64,000 nt of DNA, taken from NCBI RefSeq assembly GCF_030227115.1, contig NZ_JASSUA010000003.1, forward strand, positions 372,001 through 436,000, in the 5' to 3' direction. This document shows positions 53,735 to 62,404 of this stretch, piece by piece; the first letter of the stretch is position 1; each line of letters starts with the position of its first letter. This stretch comes from Marinobacter sp. SS13-12. GTDB taxonomy: Bacteria; Pseudomonadota; Gammaproteobacteria; Pseudomonadales; Oleiphilaceae. The notes under the pieces are model-generated. The model did no database searches, was not told where the DNA came from, and saw nothing but the letters and a program-made list of their open reading frames with translations. A program made the position numbers and the translations under genes.

Positions 53735-55890
53735 TGGCTGATTCGGATATGAATCATAAATCGCTGGAAAACCTGCTTCCCGAGCCACTACTTCTGCTTT
53801 CCGCCCAGGGCCGGGTTGTTGATATGAACCATGCTGCCCGGAACGCATTCACTGCTCTGGATAATGGACACCAACTGCATAAACTGGCTAACGATCCGGC
53901 CAGGCTGGACTCCTCGATAAGACTCTGGGTCCGGAGTGGGGATTTTATTCGCGGCCTGGTCACCATCAGTAGCGCCATCGGCGAACGATACATTACCTAC
54001 GGAGCCAGACTTCGTGCAGACAAGGGCTCAACTGCTCAGGTTATCGTGCGCTGTTATGTCGAGAGTAAGGCCAACCAGCGTTTTGTCGAGATCACCCGGC
54101 GCGTAAATGCCCTGAATCGGGAGATCGCTCGTCGCAAGAGGGTAGAAAGCCAGCTGTTTGCTGAAAAAGAACTGGCACAGGTCACACTGCATTCCATCGG
54201 CGATGCCGTCATCACGACTGACAAAGAAGGTCGGATCAACTATCTGAATCCCGTTGCAGAAGAACTTACTGGCTGGTCTGCAGCCGAAGCCCGGGGGCTT
54301 CTGATGCCCGAGGTTTTCCGTATTATCAATGAGCAGACTCGCGAGCCGGTGGAGAATCCGGTAGTGCGGGTATTAGCCGGTGGCCAAACTGTGGGAGTGG
54401 CTAGTCAAACGGTGCTGCTGCACCGGGATGGTACAGAGTTTGCCATTGAAGATTCGGCTGCGCCCATTCGGGACAGGGATGGGCGGATTATCGGGACTGT
54501 CATGGTCTTCCAGGATGTCACCCATGCCCGCAGGCTGGCGGCAGAGGTGGCACACCAGGCAAACCACGACAATCTTACAGGGTTACTTAACCGGCATGCA
54601 TTTGAACAACGTCTGCGTAGCCTGCTGGATGCACCCTTGGGACTGGATGGCTCCCACAGCCTTATGTTTATCGATCTCGACCAGTTCAAGGTGATCAACG
54701 ATACCTGTGGACACATGGCGGGTGATGCCTTGTTGCGCGTTCTGGGGCCCGTTTTCAAGAAACACCTCAGGCAGTCTGACCTGCTGGCACGCCTGGGTGG
54801 CGACGAATTCGGCGTATTGCTGCAGGATTGTCCCGCGCCCGTAGCCAAGCGGATTGCCAGAGCTCTCAAAGAAGAGATCGAGGACCTAAATTTTACCTGG
54901 GAAGGCAAGCCCTTCCGCGTCGGCCTGAGCATTGGCCAGGTTAACTTCAGCGACAATAGCTGGTCGCTGGCCGACCTGCTCAGCGCCGCCGACAACGCTT
55001 GCTACCTGGCCAAGGAAAATGGCCGCAACCGGATCCATCTCTACAGCATGGACGACCAGGCTCTTGCTCGCAGGTTTCGACAAACGCAATGGGTGGGGCG
55101 TATCAGTGAAGCGTTTGAGGAAAACAGGTTCCGCCTGCATTGCCAGGCCATCGTGCCAACCTCCGTACCTTCGGCACAGTCTGAAGAGGGCGCGCATTTC
55201 GAGCTGTTGCTCCGTCTCCACGATAAAGACGGGAAACTGGTACTGCCCATGGCTTTTATCCCGGCCGCGGAACGTTTTAGCCTGATGGTCAGAATCGATC
55301 GATGGGTGATCCAGACGGCCTTCGCCAAGCTTGCAAAAGCCGGCCCCGGGCACGTTGCGACCTGCAGCATTAACCTGTCCGGGGCATCCCTGGGGGATGA
55401 GGGCTTCCTGTCGTTTATAAACGAATGTTTTGCGCGCTTTGATGTTTCCCCGCGGATTATCTGCTTTGAGATTACCGAAACGGAGGCCATAGCGAATCTG
55501 ACCAGGGCACGTTTTATTATCCAGAGCCTGAAGACACTCGGATGCCGCTTTTCCCTCGACGATTTCGGTAGCGGGATGTCGTCCTTTGGCTACCTGAAAA
55601 ACCTGCCAGTGGACTACCTTAAAATCGATGGCACGTTTATCAGGAACCTAGTAAGCGATCCCATTGACCATGCCATGGTGACGGCCATCAACAATATTGG
55701 CCATGTGATGGGATTGAAGACGATTGCCGAATTCGTCGAGAGCGCCAGTGTCTTGCGGTTGCTGAATGAACTTGGTGTGAACTACGTGCAGGGCTACTAT
55801 ATTGCAAGGCCCGAACCTCTTGAGACCTACCTTGCAAAATTGAAGTCACCAGCGAGTCATGGCCTTGGGGTAGCAAAGACAGGGCGCTGA
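53734..55890 (+). CDS. PAS-GGDEF-EAL cyclic-di-GMP protein
   Basis: A 718-residue cytoplasmic protein. An N-terminal PAS-like part (about 10-110), a PAS domain (146-262), GGDEF (275-430; GGDEF intact at 355-359 with an I-site RQSD at 346-349) and EAL (about 450-700; motif reads ELL at 490-492, with DDFGSG and KIDGTFI intact). Both cyclase and phosphodiesterase activity are possible. Start overlaps the stop of the MetOD1 gene (TGATG), so the two are co-translated. Confidence 0.9.
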   Translation: MADSDMNHKSLENLLPEPLLLLSAQGRVVDMNHAARNAFTALDNGHQLHKLANDPARLDSSIRLWVRSGDFIRGLVTISSAIGERYITYGARLRADKGSTAQVIVRCYVESKANQRFVEITRRVNALNREIARRKRVESQLFAEKELAQVTLHSIGDAVITTDKEGRINYLNPVAEELTGWSAAEARGLLMPEVFRIINEQTREPVENPVVRVLAGGQTVGVASQTVLLHRDGTEFAIEDSAAPIRDRDGRIIGTVMVFQDVTHARRLAAEVAHQANHDNLTGLLNRHAFEQRLRSLLDAPLGLDGSHSLMFIDLDQFKVINDTCGHMAGDALLRVLGPVFKKHLRQSDLLARLGGDEFGVLLQDCPAPVAKRIARALKEEIEDLNFTWEGKPFRVGLSIGQVNFSDNSWSLADLLSAADNACYLAKENGRNRIHLYSMDDQALARRFRQTQWVGRISEAFEENRFRLHCQAIVPTSVPSAQSEEGAHFELLLRLHDKDGKLVLPMAFIPAAERFSLMVRIDRWVIQTAFAKLAKAGPGHVATCSINLSGASLGDEGFLSFINECFARFDVSPRIICFEITETEAIANLTRARFIIQSLKTLGCRFSLDDFGSGMSSFGYLKNLPVDYLKIDGTFIRNLVSDPIDHAMVTAINNIGHVMGLKTIAEFVESASVLRLLNELGVNYVQGYYIARPEPLETYLAKLKSPASHGLGVAKTGR

Positions 55891-55916
55891 TCCACCCAAC
55901 CCGCAGGGAGAAGTCT

Positions 55917-57665
55917 ATGGACCGCCGAATCAATGTAACGTCGCCATTGGTCATCCTCCACGGCGACGAAATGGCCCAGGTTGCTTTCGAGCGGATTCTC
56001 GAAAAATTCGTTACTGGGCGCCTGGACATCCGGCTCGAGGAAATCGACCTGTCCGCGGAACACCGACTACTGACCAATGGTCAGGCAGTGACTGACGCCA
56101 TCGAAGCCCTTCAGCGCCATGGGGTAGGGGTGAAGAACGCCGGCATGACCGTCAACCGACAGCAACTGGAGGAGCTGCTCCGCAAGCATCCTGATGTGGA
56201 CTCCGGCAACCTTCACCCACTGGCCACCAAATCCCCGAACGGCGCCATCCGCAAAGGCATCAGCGGCAATATCACCCGTGAGGACATCCAGTTCCGCAAT
56301 CTCAACATCAGCCGCCCGGACTGGATCGGTCGCGACATCGAAGTAGACACCATGGAATTCGGCGGCATCAAGGACAGCTTCAACCAGTTGTCCCAGGCTA
56401 CCGGCGTGGTCAAACTGATGTTTGTGGGCAGCAGTGGCGACCCGGTGGAATTGCACCGCCGTGAAGTCCGCAAGGGTGACCCCTGGCTACTGGCCACCAA
56501 CGACGTTGAGGACGTAAAAGCCTGGGCTCATCGCTTCTTCCAGCGCGCCATCGACGAGAAAAGGGATGTCTACCTGGGCCTGAAAGACACCGTTATTCCC
56601 GGCTACGACGGAGCCATGCGTACGGTGATCGAAGACATCTACACCAACGATTACCGCGAGCAGATCAAGGAGCTTGGGCTCAACTACTACTACGAGCTGA
56701 TTGATGCCCAGGCTGCGCGCATTGTCTCCAACCCGCCAGAGCGTGCACTGTGGGGCGTACCCGACAATACCACCGGGCGTAAGCTGTTCAAACTGGTCAA
56801 CCACCTGCGGGAGTTCGGCATTCCCAGTCGCGGTGCCCACGTGTCCATTTCCCGCATGAGCGCAGGGGGCGGCGACCAGTACGGCAGCTTCAACATGCCG
56901 GCGCAGGAAAACGGCATCCTCAAGGTGATCGTTGATGGCGACGAGAAGCACGCCCGCCGTGTCATGAAAGGTGACCCCATTCTGCTCATGTCCAACGATC
57001 GTGAAGCCATCAAGGACTGGGTGTCCCAGGTGTTCCGCGACGCCTCCCGCAAGGACAAAGAGGTCTATTTCGGCCTCAAGCGCGAGTACATGGAATACGA
57101 CGAAGTCTTCAGCGACGTTATTACCGAAGTGCGGCGGGAACTGGCCCGGGATCACACGCCTCCGCCATCTTTCATGATCATGCGTCCGTCCAGCCAGCTC
57201 AAGAAGATGATTACCGATCCCCCGAGAAACGCCCTCTATCCGTCCCAGAACCTGGACGGCGACATCTTTTCGGACATCTCTGCTGCACTCGGCGGCAGCC
57301 TGGCTACCGCCAGCTCCATCATCGAGAGCAAGGACGGCACCATGCTCTTTGAGGCGCCCCATGGCACCGCCCATGACCTCTACCTGAAATACCTGGAGAG
57401 CGACGGCCGCGACGCGCACTTTAATCCTTCAGCCCTGGTTTTCGCCCTCGCCAATGCCCTGGAAACCCTCGGTGAGCGCGAGGGCAATGCGCCCCTGAGT
57501 GAATACGCCGTCAACCTCAAGGCGGCACTGACCGACACCGTCGACAGAGGCATTGTCACCGCCGATCTCAAGGGCAAGACCGTCGATCCGGATTCGGAGC
57601 AGGTGGTGGATATGGCAGGCTTTCTGGACGCTGTAGAAGCCGCGCTCCAGTCATTTTCAGCTTGA
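55917..57665 (+). CDS. isocitrate dehydrogenase homologue with duplicated clasp segment
   Basis: A 582-residue protein related to eukaryotic-type NADP isocitrate dehydrogenase: KSPNGAIRKGISG with Ser106 and Arg112 and TREDI with Arg121 (substrate residues), GLKDTVIPGYDG with Lys223, ELIDAQ with Asp263, LDGDIFSD and APHGTAHD for the C-terminal cofactor loop. It is about 170 residues longer than dimeric IDHs because the segment at 140-285 is repeated at 310-450: KGDPxLLxxND, DVYLGLK/EVYFGLK, YD and NPPERAL/DPPRNAL recur in the same order. Only copy 1 keeps Asp263; only copy 2 keeps GDQY and LDGDxxSD. It might oxidise isocitrate with NAD or NADP, or a related acid; activity is inferred. Gene starts 26 bases after the PAS-GGDEF-EAL gene. 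Confidence 0.8.
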   Translation: MDRRINVTSPLVILHGDEMAQVAFERILEKFVTGRLDIRLEEIDLSAEHRLLTNGQAVTDAIEALQRHGVGVKNAGMTVNRQQLEELLRKHPDVDSGNLHPLATKSPNGAIRKGISGNITREDIQFRNLNISRPDWIGRDIEVDTMEFGGIKDSFNQLSQATGVVKLMFVGSSGDPVELHRREVRKGDPWLLATNDVEDVKAWAHRFFQRAIDEKRDVYLGLKDTVIPGYDGAMRTVIEDIYTNDYREQIKELGLNYYYELIDAQAARIVSNPPERALWGVPDNTTGRKLFKLVNHLREFGIPSRGAHVSISRMSAGGGDQYGSFNMPAQENGILKVIVDGDEKHARRVMKGDPILLMSNDREAIKDWVSQVFRDASRKDKEVYFGLKREYMEYDEVFSDVITEVRRELARDHTPPPSFMIMRPSSQLKKMITDPPRNALYPSQNLDGDIFSDISAALGGSLATASSIIESKDGTMLFEAPHGTAHDLYLKYLESDGRDAHFNPSALVFALANALETLGEREGNAPLSEYAVNLKAALTDTVDRGIVTADLKGKTVDPDSEQVVDMAGFLDAVEAALQSFSA

Positions 57666-57760
57666 CCAATCCTGTCAGGCGGCCTTAACTTGAGGCTACG
57701 GTACTGCCGGCAGGCGCCAGTTCACACGGCGCCGCCGGGCAGGATTCAGGCACCGGTGGT

Positions 57761-57776
57761 TGGCCATTGATGGCCA
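57761..57776. repeat. TGGCCAT-TG-ATGGCCA palindrome before egtB
   Basis: Seven-base perfect arms with a two-base centre, 31 bases upstream of the egtB start. It may be a regulator site or an RNA hairpin near the ribosome site. Short palindromes arise by chance, so evidence is modest. Confidence 0.4.
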
Positions 57777-57807
57777 CGGGCAAAACCTATAAGCAGGGAA
57801 CGCCGCC

Positions 57808-59136
57808 ATGTCACACGCGGAAGAGCTTTACCCGACTCTCGTTGTGGAAGCCAATGCGCCAGAAGACTGGCTGGATGCCTTCAGGGAGGTACGGCTCGCC
57901 AGCGAACAGTTGTGCGGGCCGCTGGAGACGGAAGATTACGTCATACAGAGCATGGATGACGTCAGCCCGCCCAAATGGCACCTTGCCCACGTTACCTGGT
58001 TCTTCGAGACCTTCCTGCTCAAGCCGTTCCTGAAGGGGTATGTGCCCCTGAACGAGGCTTATGACCATCTGTTCAATTCCTATTACGAAACCCACAGCAA
58101 CCCCTTTCCCCGGCCCCGGCGAGGCTTGCTGTCCCGTCCGACCGTAGCCAACGTCTATCGTTACCGCCGTTACGTGGATGACGCTATGGGATTGCTACTG
58201 AATAACCCGCCTGCGGAGCATAGCCAGGCCATTGCAGAACGGGTCTGTCTGGGCATCCACCATGAACAGCAGCACCAGGAACTGCTGGCCATGGATATCA
58301 AGCACATACTGGCCCAGAACCCGCTGCAACCGGCCTACAGCAAACGTTTGCACGCCCCGCCCGGTGGGCAGCCGGTGCCCATGGGCTGGCGGGCCTACGA
58401 AGGCGGACTGGTTACCATTGGCCTGGAACAGGATGGGGGCAAGTTTGCGTTTGACAATGAACGGCCGGCCCATCGCCAGTACCTTGAACCCTTCGAGCTG
58501 GCAACGCGCCCGGTGACTAACCAGGACTATATGCATTTTATGGAGCAGGGCGGTTATCAGGACCCGGCATTGTGGCTCTCGGACGGCTGGCACCTGATCC
58601 GGGAGAACGGCTGGATTGCGCCCCTGTATTGGGCCCGGGAGGGGGAGCAGTGGTACCACTTCACCCTGACCGGGTGGCGCAAGGTAGATCCCCATGCGCC
58701 GGTATGCCATGTCAGTTTTTACGAGGCTGATGCCTTCGCACGTTGGGCGGGGGCCCGCTTGCCGACCGAAGCGGAATGGGAGCAGGCCGCCACCCACACC
58801 CGGAACCGGACTGGCAATTTTGCTGAGTGCGGTTATTTGCAGCCCGTTGCCGCGGAGGCTGGCAGTGCGAGCAACCCCCTTGATGCGCCGTTGCAGATGT
58901 TTGGCGATGTCTGGGAATGGACGGGGAGCGCCTACCGGCCCTATCCGGGGTTCAGGACGCTCGCCGGCAGCCTCGGTGAGTACAACGGCAAATTCATGTC
59001 CGGGCAGATGGTACTGAGGGGAGGGTGCTGTGCCACGCCGGCCAACCATATCCGCCCCACGTATCGTAACTTCTATCCCCCATCGGCCCGTTGGGCCTTT
59101 TCGGGAATCAGACTTGCCAGGGAGGCCACCCGATGA
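57808..59136 (+). CDS. egtB: ergothioneine biosynthesis protein EgtB
   Basis: A 442-residue non-heme iron enzyme. The DinB-like N-terminal domain gives iron ligands in PKWHLAHVTWFFETF and GIHHEQQHQELL, followed by a formylglycine-generating-enzyme-like domain ending in LRGGCCATPANHIRPTYRNFYP. It links N,N,N-trimethylhistidine (hercynine) to gamma-glutamylcysteine or cysteine through a sulfoxide. It overlaps egtD by ATGA, so both are made together. Genes egtA, egtC and egtE are not present. Confidence 0.93.
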   Translation: MSHAEELYPTLVVEANAPEDWLDAFREVRLASEQLCGPLETEDYVIQSMDDVSPPKWHLAHVTWFFETFLLKPFLKGYVPLNEAYDHLFNSYYETHSNPFPRPRRGLLSRPTVANVYRYRRYVDDAMGLLLNNPPAEHSQAIAERVCLGIHHEQQHQELLAMDIKHILAQNPLQPAYSKRLHAPPGGQPVPMGWRAYEGGLVTIGLEQDGGKFAFDNERPAHRQYLEPFELATRPVTNQDYMHFMEQGGYQDPALWLSDGWHLIRENGWIAPLYWAREGEQWYHFTLTGWRKVDPHAPVCHVSFYEADAFARWAGARLPTEAEWEQAATHTRNRTGNFAECGYLQPVAAEAGSASNPLDAPLQMFGDVWEWTGSAYRPYPGFRTLAGSLGEYNGKFMSGQMVLRGGCCATPANHIRPTYRNFYPPSARWAFSGIRLAREATR

Positions 59137-60107
59137 ACGCGGCAGAGATTCATTTTCACAACCAGTTGCCGGAAGACCATTCCCCCACCATGGCAGAAGA
59201 AGTGCTCACGGGATTCACCTCCAAGCCGAAGTACTGTTCCCCAAAATACTTTTATGATCAGCAAGGTTCAGCACTTTTCGAGAAAATATGTGAACTTCCT
59301 GAGTATTATCCCACCCGCACCGAGGAAGCTATTCTGACCCGTGCCATGCCCGAGATCGCGGCTCTGGCTGGCGAGGATGCAACCCTGGTGGAATTCGGCA
59401 GCGGTGCCAGTCGAAAAGTGCGGCTGTTACTGGAATCCATGTCGGTGCAACGTTACCTGGGTATCGACATATCCCGGGAGTTCCTGCTCGAAAGCACCCG
59501 GCGTCTGGCGGCGGACTATCCCTGGCTGGAGGTCCACGCCGCCTGTGCCGACTTTACCCGGGGCATAGCCCTGCCAGAAGCGATCGATCCCCAGCGATTG
59601 GTGGGTTTCTTCCCCGGATCAAGCATCGGCAATTTTACGCCGGACGCCGCAGAGGGCTTTCTTGACAGCCTGCATCGACTGCTACCACCGGGTAGTGGAC
59701 TGTTAATCGGCGTTGACCTGGTGAAGGACCATCAGACACTGGAAGCTGCCTACAATGATGCCGACGGCATTACCGCGGCGTTCAACCTGAACCTGCTTGA
59801 CCGTTTTCAGCGGGAACTGGGGATCGCCTTCCGCCGGGAACTGTTCCGTCACCGGGCTTTCTTCAACGCAGAAAAATCCCGCATCGAAATGCACCTGGAC
59901 AGCCGGATTGCTCAGGTATTGCACCTGAATGGGCACACCATCCGTTTCCGCGAGGGTGAATCGATCCACACGGAGAACTCCTACAAATATTCTGTGCCGG
60001 GCTTTCAGAGGCTGGCCGCCCGCGCCGGTTTCGCGAGCCGTAAGGTGTGGATGGACGAGCATGGGCTGTTCAGCGTTCATTACCTTACAGCCTCCCCGGG
60101 CGAGTAA
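59133..60107 (+). CDS. egtD: L-histidine N-alpha-methyltransferase EgtD
   Basis: A 324-residue S-adenosylmethionine enzyme that trimethylates histidine to hercynine. It shows [28 protein letters not shown] (histidine site with Tyr), [16 protein letters not shown] (SAM loop), [14 protein letters not shown] and VDLVKD. The ATG at 59133 lies within ATGA with the egtB stop and has GGGAGG 7 bases upstream; an ORF extension upstream is rejected. Together EgtB and EgtD form the core ergothioneine pathway. Confidence 0.93.
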   Translation: [324 protein letters not shown]

Positions 60108-60164
60108 CGTCGGCCGAGGTCTGCCGTTGAACAGGAAGTCCAATAATCTTGGAGGGTCGATCAA

Positions 60165-60395
60165 ATGCCTTACGACAGTAATTCAGAGTTGCCCGACCGC
60201 GTCCGTAATAACCTGCCATCCCATGCCCAGGAAATCTACCGGAATGCTTTTAACTCCGCCTGGGAAGAATACCGCAAGCCGGAGGATCGCCGTGGCGATT
60301 CAGACCGGGAAGAAACCGCTCATAAGGTGGCCTGGTCTGCAGTGAAAAAGGAGTATCACAAGGAAGGCGAGAAATGGGTTAGGGATAAATCCTGA
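60165..60395 (+). CDS. ChaB family small protein
   Basis: A 76-residue protein matching ChaB: LPDRVRNNLPSHAQEIYRNAFNSAW, then HKVAWSAVKKEYHK-G-KW. ChaB is a small helical protein first described beside the ChaA cation antiporter; its role is unclear. A bidirectional-looking terminator follows. Confidence 0.88.
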   Translation: MPYDSNSELPDRVRNNLPSHAQEIYRNAFNSAWEEYRKPEDRRGDSDREETAHKVAWSAVKKEYHKEGEKWVRDKS

Positions 60396-60418
60396 ATTTC
60401 TGAAGAGGCAGCAGGGTG

Positions 60419-60442
60419 AATGCGGGCTCTGCAGCCCGCATT
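60419..60442. terminator. strong bidirectional terminator between ChaB and DUF6448 genes
   Basis: AATGCGGGCT and AGCCCGCATT make a perfect 10-base-pair stem with a 4-base loop (CTGC), followed on the plus strand by TTGTGTTCTT. Lies between two convergent genes (stop 60395 and minus-strand stop at 60465). Suited to stop transcription from both sides. Confidence 0.8.
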
Positions 60443-60464
60443 GTGTTCTTGGCAAGGAGGGGGC

Positions 60465-61049
60465 TCAGTGCCCTTCGCTGCCACCCGCTGCACCGTGTAC
60501 GCCTTCGACGTAGTGGATGTAGCTGACGTAGTCAGTGACGAAATCACGTCCCTCCTCTACGCTCTGATCGGCGCGCGCCTGTGCGTTTCGCGCCTCCTTA
60601 TAACGCTCGCGAATACCGTCTTCGATCTTGCGGGTGATGTTTGCGACCAGGCGATCAATCTGTCCGTTCTCCAGCGCCGCATCCGCCGCCATCAGTCCCG
60701 GGTCGATCTGCCCGGAAGGCTTGATGCCGGTGAACGGCGCACCTTCCGAGGCACGATGAACCTTCACGAGAGTCGCGAACAGATGCCGGTCGGCGATGTC
60801 CCGCGTGGTCTCGTTCTGGCCCCGGACTTTGCGCACGTCTGCAAACACGCGCCTGATTTCTGCCTCATCCTCGGCGGGTACCCATTTGAGCAGAGGCGTA
60901 ACATCGCCCGCCTCGAGCGCTGTGCGGGCCTCGGTAATCACCGGGCCATCCAGGGCATCGCAATGCGCCTGGGCGCTGCCAGCAAATACCAGACTGAAGA
61001 TGGCGGCCGCACCTGCGGTAAGGGTGGTTTTCCGTAGCTTGGTTTTCAT
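60465..61049 (-). CDS. exported DUF6448 family protein
   Basis: A 194-residue protein with signal peptide (MKTKLRKTTLTAGAAAIFSLVFAGSAQA). The mature region starts HCDALDGPVI and has helical repeats (RVFADVRKVRG, KVHRASEGAPFTGIKPSG) and an ending VHYVEGVHGAAGGSEGH-like His-rich tail. Family function is unknown; the His- and Cys-bearing start and tail could bind metal. Start at 61049 has GGAGA upstream; the longer frame to 61187 is not needed. Confidence 0.72.
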   Translation of the reverse strand: MKTKLRKTTLTAGAAAIFSLVFAGSAQAHCDALDGPVITEARTALEAGDVTPLLKWVPAEDEAEIRRVFADVRKVRGQNETTRDIADRHLFATLVKVHRASEGAPFTGIKPSGQIDPGLMAADAALENGQIDRLVANITRKIEDGIRERYKEARNAQARADQSVEEGRDFVTDYVSYIHYVEGVHGAAGGSEGH

Positions 61050-61205
61050 AGACGTTCTCCTCGTATTGCGTTGATTCTCGCGATTACCGGATTCGGTACC
61101 GCTTGGAAACCAGCGTAGGGAGAAGCTCTCGGAAAAGCGTTCGCGAGCGTGAAATCGGCCCTCTGTCGAAATCTTGGTAAAATCCAATAAAAACAGTTGC
61201 CTGGA

Positions 61206-61238
61206 GGTTCGAACTTCCCGAAAACCGAAACTCGAACC
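61206..61238. repeat. inverted repeat beyond the AraC-type gene
   Basis: GGTTCGA (61206-61212) and TCGAACC (61232-61238) are exact inverted arms 15 bases beyond the AraC gene stop (61253, minus strand). On the minus strand a T-run (TTTTTATTGG) follows about 12 bases later, so it may be a weak terminator. It also resembles a tRNA T-arm, but no tRNA surrounds it. Confidence 0.4.
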
Positions 61239-61252
61239 GATTGGCGTGGCGT

Positions 61253-62404
61253 TCAGGGCTGAGGCTCGGCACCAATGTTCCCCTGGAGGGCGCGATGGCG
61301 ATATTCACTGGGAGTAAGCCCGGTATCGTTCTTGAAGGCCGTGTTGAATACGGACTTCGAGTTGAAGCCAGAATCGTACATGACTTGCAGGATATTCGAC
61401 GTGTTTGCCGGGTCGGCCAGTCGTGCTTTCGCTTCCGCCAGGCGATAGCCGCTGACGAACTCGAAGAAGTTGCACCCGAAGCCCTGGTTGATCACCCGCG
61501 AGACTTCTTTTGGATGCGCATCGACTTTCCGGGCGAGCTGCTCCAGGGTCAGGTTAGAGTGGAGGTGCGGCTTGTTCTCGCGCATCTTCCACTCCAGCCG
61601 TTCCTTCAACGCCTGATCGAACTGCGGTGGCGTCTCCTCCGCCAACAACGCAGCCTGGTCGGCTGCGAGTCCCGAGAAGATGACCGGTTGGCGAAGGGAA
61701 TTCACCATCAGAAAGTTGATGAAGACGAAGCCGGTCACCGCGCCAGCACCGGCTACCCACTCCGTTCCCGGCGCGCTTCTGAACACGTGTGCGGTGAGGC
61801 AGTAGAGCATACTCACTGTCCAGGCCACCGCGTAGCCGATCAGGAGCATCCGCAGCCACGCGAGTTGCTTGTTCTCGATGCTGGAAAATATCTGCCGAAG
61901 GCCGATGCCGAAGCGGGTGATTGCGCGAATCGTGGCGTACAGATAACCGAGGAAGACGGCGTGGATCGCCACCGCGAGGAGGGGTGAGGTCAGCACGCCC
62001 GGATGGTCCCGCTCCAGCAGGATCTGCACTTTGGTCCCGGTTGGCTGCAGATAATACTCGACCAGGAAGATGGCGCCGACAACCCAGAACAGCAGGGTAT
62101 GAACGAGGTGCTCCTTGCGTAACCGGAAGTCCTGATACATCAGCGACTGCGCATACAGATAGAGTGTCCCCGCTTGCAGAAGCCCGATGAGCGTCCCGAG
62201 GTAGGCGAAGTTGGGGTGTTCGAGCGCGAGCCCGCTGCTGTAAAGGAAGATTTCGCCAAGCCCGGCGGCGAAGAAAACCAGCGTAGCGACCAGGAGCCGA
62301 TTGCTGATGAGCCCGACGTTAAAGGGAAGCATCAGAAAAATGGCCAGACTCAGGGACTGAATGATGCTCGTCAACAACACGAGGTCAGTAAGTGTCAGAT
62401 ACAT
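61253..62404 (-). CDS. membrane-bound AraC family regulator
   Basis: A 383-residue protein. Residues 1-240 hold about seven hydrophobic helices; residues 265-370 are an AraC HTH domain (LTLEQLARKVDAHPKEVSRVINQGFGCNFFEFVSGYRL and FNSKSVFNTAFKNDTGLTPSEYRHR). Such regulators couple a membrane sensor directly to DNA binding. It overlaps the histidine kinase gene by 10 bases, being the third gene of the RR-HK-AraC operon. Confidence 0.85.
   Translation of the reverse strand: MYLTLTDLVLLTSIIQSLSLAIFLMLPFNVGLISNRLLVATLVFFAAGLGEIFLYSSGLALEHPNFAYLGTLIGLLQAGTLYLYAQSLMYQDFRLRKEHLVHTLLFWVVGAIFLVEYYLQPTGTKVQILLERDHPGVLTSPLLAVAIHAVFLGYLYATIRAITRFGIGLRQIFSSIENKQLAWLRMLLIGYAVAWTVSMLYCLTAHVFRSAPGTEWVAGAGAVTGFVFINFLMVNSLRQPVIFSGLAADQAALLAEETPPQFDQALKERLEWKMRENKPHLHSNLTLEQLARKVDAHPKEVSRVINQGFGCNFFEFVSGYRLAEAKARLADPANTSNILQVMYDSGFNSKSVFNTAFKNDTGLTPSEYRHRALQGNIGAEPQP

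Noticed and set aside
61206..61238. tRNA-like T-arm sequence GGTTCGA
   Set aside because: No acceptor stem, D-arm or anticodon arm surrounds it; it is a simple inverted repeat.
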